From Effrenium voratum (taxonomy: Eukaryota > Sar > Dinophyceae > Suessiales > Symbiodiniaceae): a stretch of DNA of 64,000 bases. The translations under genes and the position numbers were made by a program. The notes under the pieces were generated by a model. The model worked only from the letters and a program-made list of their open reading frames with translations. It was not told the origin of the DNA and searched no databases. Below are positions 36,901 to 41,800 of the stretch, piece after piece (positions within the stretch are counted from its first letter, which is position 1; the number at the start of each line of letters is the position of its first letter). The stretch lies in the NCBI GenBank assembly GCA_963377175.1, contig CAUJNA010002935.1, forward strand, positions 124,001 through 188,000, given 5' to 3'.

Positions 36901-38389
36901 TACTCTGGATCAAAAGATAGGTCACTTTTCTCATTTTTGCCCTTGACTATAATGATACGCGAAGAGCATATTTGACTCCTAGGTTTAGGGTTCAATGTCA
37001 TGTACTTGCAGCCTTACAATGACAAAAGCACCTTGAGGTAGGAAACCAACAGGTTGACTGGGAGCAACCCTACAGCAGCCGTGTGATGTGGTTGACTCTC
37101 AAAACTTGGACCCCCAAATGGTTACTCCCCGGAAGCCAGAGACCGGATCAAGGATCCTAAGTGTCGTCTTCCCCTTAGAGTCCTTAGAGTAACAAATATG
37201 GGAACCACTGAGAGACCAAGCCAAGCCAGAAGCCAGGTTAACCAAGCCAAGGAGAGTCGGAGAGTAAAACGATGAAAACAAGGGGCGTGAGAAGCCCAAT
37301 GGGGAGATGTTCAACATGCTTGAGACTGACCAGTGCTGCTTGCTTCGACAGGAGATTTCACGGGGGCGAGTGGTGGCTGCTGGCAACCAGGAGCTGTGGA
37401 AGGCAGCTGGAAGACGGGACCTCGGATGATGTGTTGTTGCACTTTGAGAAGTCACTTTTGGGGGGCCAGCTTCCCTTTACAGCACGGTTCAACGAGGGTA
37501 ATTTCGAAGATTTTACTTGGTTACTTTGAACCCAATAGATCGGCCTCCTGAAGAAGTTTGTGACCTGGCCACTCTTCAAGTCGTTGCCAATGCACGGGGT
37601 TGCTTTGAACAAGCCGCCTGAACACGCCATCGCGCAATCACTGGAGTGTCGCCTGAGAGTGGACGCAATATGCTAAACTTCGTGCAAACACTCCCTTCCA
37701 CCCCTGGGACCTTCAGTTTTTCTGTTCGAGAAATTGCGATACATACAGAGTGGAGCGGCATTTGCTTGGATGTATCTTGTTTAATGATCATGACTTTATT
37801 TGGCTTTAACGCGCAGCAAAAAGCACCCGTTCCAACTGGCTAGGCCCTTGTAGAGTGTTCAAAGAGCAGATGTTTATGCTTGAAGGAGGGGATCATGTTC
37901 AAGCCGCGCAAAGGCCAGGGTTAGTCTTCAGACTTTGTACAGATTGGTCACACCGCTTTAGGCGTGGGGTTCCTTAAAACTCTCCCCTGGAAGCCGACAG
38001 GACCCTCCCCCCGTCTAGGTGTGTCCCGAATGTTAAGACACGCCCAACTCTTTCTTGGAGTTTGCCAGATAGACCAAAATGTCGTAATTGGCTCTGCAGC
38101 GACTCAGGCGCAGGTGTGTCTATTTGGATTCTGTCCAGACCCTAACTGGCACCCAGTTCGGCCAGTCTGGCAGTGGCGTGGGCCTTCCTGTTCTACTAGA
38201 CAGGTTCCCAAGAAGTTTGCGCATAGCATCGGAAAGGAGCTCATTTTGTTGGAATCCATTCACTCGTCCCCCAATCCACGCCAGCCGGAGGCCGCGGTGG
38301 CGGTACTCAACAAGAAGGTGCACCTGGAGATCTCCCCATCGCTGCTGCTAGGAGAGTCGTGGGGGACCTGTTTGCTTAGGAAAATCTGA
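893..38389 (+). CDS. HisN-like histidinol-phosphatase / inositol monophosphatase family gene (10 exons, 5' partial)
   Basis: Ten exons (893-953, 2307-2352, 3454-3523, 4571-4613, 6744-6845, 7928-7985, 8582-8644, 36684-36778, 37352-37402, 38291-38389) join to 687 in-frame bases after one split-codon base, giving about 228 residues plus stop. Seen in order: GIIGEEFG (metal-binding Glu), VLDPIDGTKSF (family motif 1, metal-binding Asp and substrate loop), GKPLFGTLIALL, KERWVG, AMMYATTPHMF, YAYGLVAAGFGADLVVEADL and YDYCALVPVV followed by CAGG (motif 2 with catalytic Asp). This order and spacing is that of HisN-type histidinol-phosphate phosphatases, Mg-dependent phosphomonoesterases of the inositol monophosphatase superfamily. 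All core catalytic residues are present, so the gene looks functional. Roughly 60 N-terminal residues, including any targeting peptide, are not visible. Donors are GT or GC. Intron 7 (28,039 bases) contains a complete second gene. Substrate is inferred; related inositol or PAP phosphatases are less likely because of the ATTP and YGLVAAG blocks. Confidence 0.85.
954..2306 (+). other. HisN-like intron 1
   Basis: GT-AG intron of 1353 bases. It holds a poly-G run at about 1187-1199; nothing else was recognised. Confidence 0.75.
2307..2352 (+). CDS. HisN-like exon 2, catalytic motif 1
   Basis: Encodes VWVLDPIDGTKSFIT, the inositol-monophosphatase family signature with two metal-binding aspartates and the substrate loop. 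Acceptor is tcttag; the donor is GC (gcaggt) after one base of the next Gly codon, which exon 3 completes with GG. Confidence 0.92.
2353..3453 (+). other. HisN-like intron 2, with direct repeats
   Basis: GC-AG intron of 1101 bases. A 20-base sequence, caaacaacaaccataccaag, occurs at about 3132 and again near 3340, each followed by a related ttgtgaag...ttgatttt tract, indicating an old 208-base duplication next to exon 3. Confidence 0.7.
3454..3523 (+). CDS. HisN-like exon 3
   Basis: Completes a Gly codon and reads KPLFGTLIALLRKGTPVLGV then IDQ, the conserved strand after motif 1 in HisN. The acceptor is ttcggag. The donor is GC (gcgcct), splitting the Gln codon CA|G. Confidence 0.9.
3524..4570 (+). 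other. HisN-like intron 3
   Basis: GC-AG intron of 1047 bases with a (TG)n microsatellite at about 3999-4032. No exon was seen. Confidence 0.7.
4571..4613 (+). CDS. HisN-like exon 4
   Basis: Starts with the G completing Gln, then CVLKERWVGANGQT, matching the family block around ERWVG. Acceptor tctgag; GT donor (gtgccc), phase 0. A nearby gtaagc at 4622 looks stronger but gives the wrong phase for exon 5. Confidence 0.85.
4614..6743 (+). other. HisN-like intron 4
   Basis: GT-AG intron of 2130 bases. It holds a direct repeat of about 50 bases at 6004-6054 and 6111-6161 (period 107), sharing cgcgtcacttttgatgtc and cacgcctgccacgcg. Confidence 0.7.
6744..6845 (+). CDS. HisN-like exon 5
   Basis: Encodes VFNQRPVRAKGVRQLSEAMM, then YATTPHMFSADAQD. 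The AMMYATTPxMF block is characteristic of HisN-type phosphatases. Acceptor gctctcag; the inferred donor is GT (gtggcc) after GAT. A GA donor three bases earlier is an alternative that would drop one residue. Confidence 0.88.
6846..7927 (+). other. HisN-like intron 5
   Basis: Intron of 1082 bases. Nothing recognisable beyond low-level polypyrimidine tracts. Confidence 0.65.
7928..7985 (+). CDS. HisN-like exon 6
   Basis: Encodes QQRFLELLLLVKRPLYGCD plus one base of a Cys codon. It corresponds to the family segment ending in RYGGDCYAYG, here YGCDCYAYG. Acceptor is cctggag; donor is GC (gcgccg). The acceptor is the least certain boundary because AG also occurs a few codons upstream. Confidence 0.78.
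7986..8581 (+). other. HisN-like intron 6
   Basis: GC-AG intron of 596 bases with no recognised content. Confidence 0.7.
8582..8644 (+). CDS. HisN-like exon 7
   Basis: Completes the Cys codon and reads YAYGLVAAGFGADLVVEADL, a strongly conserved HisN block. Acceptor is atgcgag; the donor is GC (gcacct), leaving one G of a Gly codon that is completed 28 kb downstream at 36684. Confidence 0.9.
8645..10465 (+). other. Host-intron sequence before the FkbM gene
   Basis: No exon recognised. A poly-C tract and a GC-rich stretch lie at 9685-9850; the latter carries loosely repeated atggacc/atggaacc words and an open frame rich in Pro that looks non-coding. A promoter of the FkbM gene would fall here, but no motif is recognisable. 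Confidence 0.5.
10466..10575 (+). CDS. FkbM gene exon 1 (tentative start, signal anchor)
   Basis: ATG at 10466 opens MLFTLRHVRRLTAGPLRPPL followed by QLFALGALLLTPASIS: basic N terminus then a hydrophobic stretch. The start codon, GC donor (gcttgg) and join to exon 2 are chosen because they give the right phase. No homology supports this exon directly. Confidence 0.5.
10466..35367 (+). CDS. FkbM-family (Methyltransf_21) methyltransferase gene, nested in HisN-like intron 7
   Basis: Nine exons are visible (10466-10575, 10927-10986, 11900-12011, 12552-12703, 12835-12946, 13102-13150, 22891-22973, 23099-23190, 35288-35367). The N terminus has basic residues and a hydrophobic run, LQLFALGALLLTPA, consistent with a signal anchor. 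The core has SQVGQDWLVLSLL, FVDLAANDAVDLSNT (AdoMet-binding region), GLCIEANQ, RVIQAAVGS, GKEFDN, IDYMSLDVEGAE (the FkbM hallmark), RVLSVERP and a C-terminal GDETWVHRS. FkbM enzymes are AdoMet-dependent O-methyltransferases, often acting on sugars or small metabolites; the substrate cannot be told here. Phases agree for exons 1-6 and 7-9. About 15 residues expected between GKEFDN and IDYMSL are missing, so one short exon was probably not found in 13151-22890. Exon 1 is tentative. Confidence 0.85.
10576..10926 (+). other. FkbM intron 1 (tentative)
   Basis: T-rich sequence of 351 bases. Its donor depends on the tentative exon 1. Confidence 0.45.
10927..10986 (+). CDS. FkbM gene exon 2
   Basis: Reads LRLLEGAPEDSLRVHADNV between acceptor ctccgcag and a GC donor (gccagg). 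It is GC-rich with a protein-like composition, and its phase fits both neighbours (AG|G makes Arg with exon 3). Confidence 0.6.
10987..11899 (+). other. FkbM intron 2
   Basis: GC-AG intron of 913 bases. It contains a short tandem duplication of cattgcaagcgatt at about 11318-11356. Confidence 0.6.
11900..12011 (+). CDS. FkbM gene exon 3
   Basis: Contains GGIALRYLPHVEGGTLGQRG and ends QSHSQ just before a GC donor (gcgcgg). The join SHSQ+VGQDW recreates the conserved SQVGQD entry to the FkbM core, which makes the 3' boundary secure. The acceptor (aagtgag) is chosen by phase. Confidence 0.75.
12012..12551 (+). other. FkbM intron 3
   Basis: GC-AG intron of 540 bases, AT-richer than the flanking exons. 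No other content seen. Confidence 0.7.
12552..12703 (+). CDS. FkbM gene exon 4, AdoMet-binding core
   Basis: Encodes VGQDWLVLSLLNCQKQGFFV, then DLAANDAVDLSNTLMPERDF and EWTGLCIEAN. DLAAND replaces the usual D-G-A-N pattern but keeps the acidic residue and Asn. Acceptor gttgccag. The donor appears to be GA (gatcct) because exon 5 supplies the G of CAG. Confidence 0.88.
12835..12946 (+). CDS. FkbM gene exon 5
   Basis: Reads IYLPQLQRRRCRVIQAAVGS, then PENQPAEFKLSGIFGGI, typical of the FkbM strand after the CIEAN motif. Acceptor agccaag, GT donor (gtggcc), phase 0. The preceding intron is only 131 bases. Confidence 0.88.
13102..13150 (+). CDS. FkbM gene exon 6
   Basis: Reads VGKEFDNHEGGDSPRS between acceptor gttgacag and a GT donor (gtccgc), phase 1. 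GGI+VGKEFDN joins naturally to exon 5 across a 155-base intron. The phase does not fit exon 7 directly, so a short exon is probably missing, or this 3' boundary is wrong. Confidence 0.72.
13790..14720 (+). repeat. Minisatellite, period about 124 bp
   Basis: Marker word ggagctgcgggag recurs near 14040, 14164, 14288, 14403 (variant), 14528 and 14651, spaced 115-125 bases. Each unit holds two half-units with the words cgtactactttgg or cgtactacttttg and tacttaaaacttgcga. More degenerate copies extend left to about 13790. Open frames through it are repeat artefacts. Confidence 0.88.
14811..15004 (+). repeat. Tandem repeat, period about 72 bp
   Basis: Word gcgccacagcgagag occurs at about 14815, 14889 and 14960, followed by near-identical caggatctccgcagagggtt. 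A related gcgccgcagcgagagcg lies at about 20360, beyond the 5.1-kb element, suggesting that the element inserted into this repeat context. Confidence 0.85.
15278..20108 (-). pseudogene. Broken transposase-like gene inside the TIR element
   Basis: Minus-strand open frames in protein order are 20108-19659 (149 residues, with WLRSILKKIKNEPNQGF), 19362-18905, 17907-17479, 17279-16794 (LQDGSAHKHVWGNKQDSG), 16619-16029 (LERKHKTPRKYG) and 16066-15278. They alternate frames and are separated by stops, so the gene is either frameshifted and dead or interrupted by introns. Paired tracts around gcttgtagaagc and ggctagtgaagcctg (15.7 and 17.9-18.7 kb) are later small repeats. Identification as transposase is inferred from the TIRs and resemblance to repeated dinoflagellate proteins; catalytic residues could not be assigned. 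Confidence 0.55.
17920..18700. repeat. Short palindromic repeats inside the element
   Basis: Repeated words caggctagcacaggctag, aggcttgtaaagcc and aggctagtgaagcctg are clustered at 17928-18010 and again around 18590-18680, many forming small inverted repeats. A poly-C run lies at about 18197-18211. Confidence 0.6.
22313..22350. repeat. GA-rich microsatellite
   Basis: Interrupted (GA)n tract inside the large FkbM intron. Confidence 0.9.
22891..22973 (+). CDS. FkbM gene exon 7, SLDVEGAE hallmark
   Basis: Encodes ETKAPRVIDYMSLDVEGAET then AVMKHCS, the defining FkbM segment. Acceptor ccactcag, GT donor (gtgaat) after AA, completed to Lys by exon 8. Confidence 0.9.
23099..23190 (+). CDS. FkbM gene exon 8
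   Basis: Encodes KTFPWKTHRIRVLSVERPKD then ELKAMLQEDQ, the FkbM strand with the VERP motif. Acceptor gaagtgag, GT donor (gttgct), splitting a Gly codon G|GG. The upstream intron is 125 bases. Confidence 0.88.
24004..27148 (+). repeat. Tandem segmental duplication, about 1.5-1.6 kb per unit
   Basis: The block starting ggcctcatgcctgctgtcgt near 24013 recurs near-identically at about 25529 and, more diverged, begins again at about 27153. Copies 1 and 2 share almost the whole unit, including a 123-codon frame (24018-24389 and 25534-25905) that looks non-functional. Copy 1 has about 70 bases around 24545-24615 absent from copy 2; copy 2 has about 190 bases at 26105-26297 absent from copy 1. Confidence 0.9.
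27149..33410 (+). repeat. Complex repeat cluster of diverged and partial copies
   Basis: A word set around catgttactttgcgtaagca and gtaaggcggcataagc recurs near 27.96, 28.48, 28.80, 29.59 and 30.08 kb. A block of about 580 bases starting gaccagattcgggcccagtg recurs at about 28855 and 30422, with a diverged copy at 32.7-33.1 kb. The 27.55-27.65 kb segment is repeated at 31.79-31.87 kb, and 32.1-32.35 kb matches part of the 24-27 kb unit. No convincing protein is encoded. Confidence 0.85.
33477..33537 (+). repeat. CATACCCC-type repeat cluster 1
   Basis: About five units of a 12-13 base word, agccataccccga or aatcatacccccga, in direct tandem array. Confidence 0.85.
33821..33843 (+). other. Possible dinoflagellate spliced-leader relic
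   Basis: The plus strand has cgtag, four extra g bases, then ccattttggcttaag. The last 15 bases differ at one position from the 3' part of the conserved dinoflagellate trans-spliced leader, and cgtag matches its 5' part. No GT follows, so this is not an SL RNA gene. A relic from a retroposed mRNA is inferred; chance is possible. Confidence 0.4.
34190..34242 (+). repeat. CATACCCC-type repeat cluster 2
   Basis: Four units of gattcatacccc(c), the same family as the cluster at 33.48 kb. Confidence 0.85.
34785..34848 (+). repeat. CATACCCC-type repeat cluster 3
   Basis: Five units of agccataccccga or aatcatacccccga, nearly the same order of variants as cluster 1. Confidence 0.85.
35288..35367 (+). 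CDS. FkbM gene exon 9, terminal
   Basis: Completes Gly and encodes YTYLRTCGRYGDETWVHRSF, then GLDAT and stop TGA 35365-35367. GDExW(V/I)H is the usual C-terminal FkbM strand. Acceptor caggaag; it lies 12.1 kb from exon 8, with matching phase. Confidence 0.85.
35368..36683 (+). other. Host-intron sequence after the FkbM gene
   Basis: Contains the FkbM 3' UTR and the rest of HisN-like intron 7. A 182-codon open frame (35521-36069) is GC-rich over 35.6-36.05 kb but matches nothing I recognise; it could be UTR, an unrecognised exon or a retroposed fragment. Confidence 0.5.
36684..36778 (+). CDS. HisN-like exon 8, catalytic motif 2
   Basis: Completes Gly and encodes IYDYCALVPVV, then TCAGGCMTDWQGKPLTLQSH. 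The YDY...AGG pattern is motif 2 of the superfamily and carries the third metal-binding aspartate. Acceptor tttgag; GT donor (gtgcct), phase 0. The G|GC junction phase agrees exactly with exon 7 despite the 28-kb gap. Confidence 0.9.
36779..37351 (+). other. HisN-like intron 8
   Basis: GT-AG intron of 573 bases with no recognised content. Confidence 0.75.
37352..37402 (+). CDS. HisN-like exon 9
   Basis: Encodes EISRGRVVAAGNQELWK, matching the family strand VLAAGDxxLH near the C terminus. Acceptor ttcgacag; GC donor (gcagct), phase 0. Reading through the donor would give a stop at 37427, an alternative shorter C terminus. Confidence 0.82.
37403..38290 (+). other. HisN-like intron 9
   Basis: GC-AG intron of 888 bases with no recognised content. 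Confidence 0.65.
38291..38389 (+). CDS. HisN-like exon 10, terminal
   Basis: Encodes AAVAVLNKKVHLEISPSLLL and ends at TGA 38387-38389. With exon 9 it makes the final family helix (ELWKAAVAVLNKK). The roughly 24 residues after LNKK exceed the usual family C terminus and could be an extension or read-through into an unrecognised intron. Confidence 0.72.
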   Translation, partial: AAVAVLNKKVHLEISPSLLLGESWGTCLLRKI

Positions 38390-38761
38390 ATTTGCGGTCT
38401 GGATGGGTGAGAACTGGGGGGTTTGATCCCCTTCCTGTAGAGGGTAAATGGGAAGCCCAGACCTGCAAACCACCGGGCTCCAAACCACCAATTAAAGGAA
38501 AGCTGAGTTTCTGACACAGCCAACTCTAATCCTGTTGGTCTGGCCAACATTGATGCGTGTTATTGGTTTCATTTCTTGTTGTTTTGACCAAGCAAGGCCC
38601 AAGCAGTTCGAACTGTTCGGTCAGCTCAGCAGGCTTTCCCTTGTCTTTTCAAGCGTGCTAAATCCTTCCTTCCTGGAAGGCTCGGGATTACCAATTTAGA
38701 AAATCGTTGAACGATTCCAGTGTCCCCTGAACCAAAAGGGCAAACCAATGGTGGATTAGAC
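38390..38761 (+). other. Intergenic space between HisN-like gene and gene 3
   Basis: 372 bases between the HisN-like stop and the proposed start of gene 3. It would hold the 3' UTR, any short promoter region and the trans-splice acceptor of gene 3. No TATA-like or TTTT-box element stands out. Confidence 0.5.
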
Positions 38762-38869
38762 ATGTTCAAAGCAGTTGGCTCAAGTGTGGTGAACGCTGGC
38801 TCCACCTCGCACATCGCCCGCTTCTCGGTAGGAGTAGCTCTCGGCGCAACAGTCGCCTGCCTTCTGAGC
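38762..38869 (+). CDS. Gene 3 exon 1, start and hydrophobic segment
   Basis: ATG at 38762 opens MFKAVGSSVVNAGSTSHIAR followed by FSVGVALGATVACLLS, a plausible signal peptide or membrane anchor. GC donor (gcgcgc), phase 0. Without splicing the frame would stop at 38882 as a 40-residue ORF, so a stand-alone small membrane protein is an alternative. Confidence 0.55.
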
Positions 38870-41800
38870 GCGCGCAAGCGCTGACCCTTTTTTGGGCTTC
38901 GCGTGCGTGGTCTGAAAAGGGGGCGATCAGGGTTGGCTTCAAAATGTGGGGCCCAACCAGATGGGGCAAATCCTTCCAGGGAAAAGCACCAGTGGGTTGT
39001 TGAAACAATGAACAAACGAAAGGCCGAATTGCCAACCCTGTGGGATTCGGCTTTAGATTGCAGTTGCGTAGGCAGAACACATCACAAAGAGCATCAAAGA
39101 GTTTATGGCTCAATGCCCAGTCGTGCTCAGGTGGAAAGCTACAGGGTGACAAGTGCATATCAACAACAAGGCAAATACGTTAACACATGTGCATGGTGCC
39201 CAACAGCCACTTTGGGCTGAGGTGTCTTCCTTTACCGAGGATTCTTCATTTCAGGATCGGTGTCTTTTCAAAAGCTCTTGCTCAAAAAAACGAATAGGCG
39301 AGTGGTTTGGCATGTAGGCACGCTATGGCATTGCAAAAAAGGGGCCAAGAATAGTGAGGGTCCTGGTCGGTTTGGTTGGTTGATTTGGTTTTGTTTTGGC
39401 GTAGTTTGCGTTGGACATTATGTGGCTGGTTGGCTGCCTAGTTGCTTGGTTGCTTGGTTACCAGGTTTGGTTTGGCGAAATTGGGTTTTGTTTGGACATT
39501 TCCGCGGTGCTTGCTTGGTTGGTTTGGTTTAGTTGCTTCAGCGATTGCCAGGCCACTGGGGAGCTCTACGCACGCCTGGAGCGTGACCCCTCCCGGCCGC
39601 GCTACGCTGGGGGCCAAACCAAAACCGATGGATGGGAGCTGGGAGCATGGCCCAGACCTCCAGTGGCGCGCTTTTTCGCTTGTTTCAACAGGGGCTTGCC
39701 TGTAGAATCAACGGCGGGCCAAAGAAGAGTGTGCCCTTTGTTCTCCCATGGCCACTGTGGGCCTGGGGTTGGGTGTCTATTTTTGTTGGGGAATCCTATT
39801 TTGGTGGGCATTGGTGGGCTTTTAGGGGAAAACAATGGTTTTCGCTCCAGACCCACCTATTGAGCACACAGTGCACAGTCGTGGAAAGCCTATGTTCAGA
39901 GAAATGGTGATGTTCCACAATCATAGGAACCAAGGAAGGAAAGGAAAGGAAAGGAAAGGAAAGGAAAGGAAAGGGAAGGGAAGGGAAGGAAGGAAGGAAG
40001 GAAGGAAGGAAGGAAGGAAGGAAGTGGGACATTGATGTCTTGAAACATCGGATGCTACTTTGCCCATACGTTGACTGGATTGACGCGGTGCGCTTTGTTT
40101 TCACAATTCCTGAAAGCGAACCAACAGGATTGGGTAATGGTTTATTCCTTCCAGATCTCCCGTGCACCCACACTCCCAGAACACCCCACGTGCATGGGAG
40201 TTGCTTCGAGAATCTCTCAGCACCCTAAGTGTTGGTTTGGAATGACAGTTTGGAGGATATAGGGTGGTCGTTTAGTTTCAAGAGGCCTCTAATTACTAAT
40301 GTAGGGCACGGTGAATCTCCGTTTGCCTCCCAGCCACCAACATGAAACCTGCCAGGGATATTCTTCACAAGGCCAGCAAACGGGATGCGTCAAAATATGG
40401 ACACCCCCGAAATGGTGGTGTCCCTTTTGGTTTCCCGTATCAACCTGCCTCAAAATTATGTTTGGTTTTTCTATTAGGCGGTTCCCTTAGATACCTACAA
40501 AGCCAGATCAATGGATCCGGGTCGAAGACACCCACCCAGTGGATCCCAGCTACCCATATAGTCTGTAACCTGCCATTGTCTTTTTGGCTTTTCTATTGGG
40601 CGGTTCTCCTGGATACCTACAAAACCAGGTCAATGGATCCAGGTCAAAGGAGCCGTCGAAGCCTTTGCCAAGCCGAGGTGATGACCAAGCGCGGGATGAA
40701 CCCAGTGCGCTGGGAGCTCGGCCACAGTGTTTTCTTCCGGACGCCTCCAAAAAACGCTACTGACACGTGTGCGTGTGTTCTCTTGGTTTCCTTTAATTCC
40801 CTTTCAAGCAGCATGACGCCATGGGCTGTTTTGCTTTATGGGTACGAGGTTTGGGGCCACTCGCTGTGTCCCTAAGTAATAAAGTAGTTATAGAGAGGCC
40901 TCCTATTGGCATCACACGGCTCGGTTTCCGCAATCTCTTGTGAACTTATGCAACCTTTCAAGGTTCAATAAGCACGCACCATACATGAACAACACTTTGG
41001 GGACAAAAGCTGAGGTAGCTATGACCATGACGTAATTTGGTTTCAAAACGCGCCCACGATTCCAAACAAATCGTTTAGGCGCGCATGACTTATATTTGAT
41101 GGTTGGATGAGCTGTGTTAAAAAAAAAGAAAAGGTTCATTGGGGATGGTCCCACCCAAACCGGATGTTTACATCCCTTTGTTGTTGGGGCCGCAGACTAA
41201 CCAACGCCTAACCTGCAAGGGTCACGTCGGGGTGCCGGCTTTTTCTCTCTGATTTGTGTTTCACAAGTTTCAAATCCAGAGCGATGGCAGCGATGTTTGC
41301 GCATTCTGGGTGATACGTGGACCCACCCGAAAGGACAACCCTGGTCTAGAACCCCACCTCACGCTTGAGAAACCCCTCAGAAAGGTCACAAGATCATTGA
41401 GATGACCTGCTCCCTTACCTCACAAGACCAACATGGGAATCGAGCCTGTAGAAAAGGCTGAATCCGAAGCAAAAGTCGGAGCTGGAATTAGCCCTAAACT
41501 CGTCATGGAGTTTTGGGCTTGTGGTGAGGGACCCACTCGCCCCGTGCAACCGGTGCCCAGCCCCCACGGATCTCCTCTTCGACGGTCTCTTCAAGGAGCA
41601 CGCCGTTCTGGTCAGCGACGGCGTGCAGCCCGCCCCGGCCTTGGCTCGAGCGATTTGGCCAAAGGCACGTAGCCTCGCAACAATTCACATGGACCCCCGA
41701 GGTTTCGGGGGTCTCAAAGGGAAATGGCCGCGCCCTTGACCCTGTCAGGTTCCAGGATAATCATGTTTCTCGGTGGGAGGGTACTCAGAACTCCGAAGTC

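Noticed and set aside
37403..37429. Stop codon at 37427 as the end of the HisN-like protein
   Set aside because: It would cut the final family helix short. Joining exon 9 at 37402 to 38291 restores ELWKAAVAVLNKK in phase, so the earlier stop is treated as intronic.
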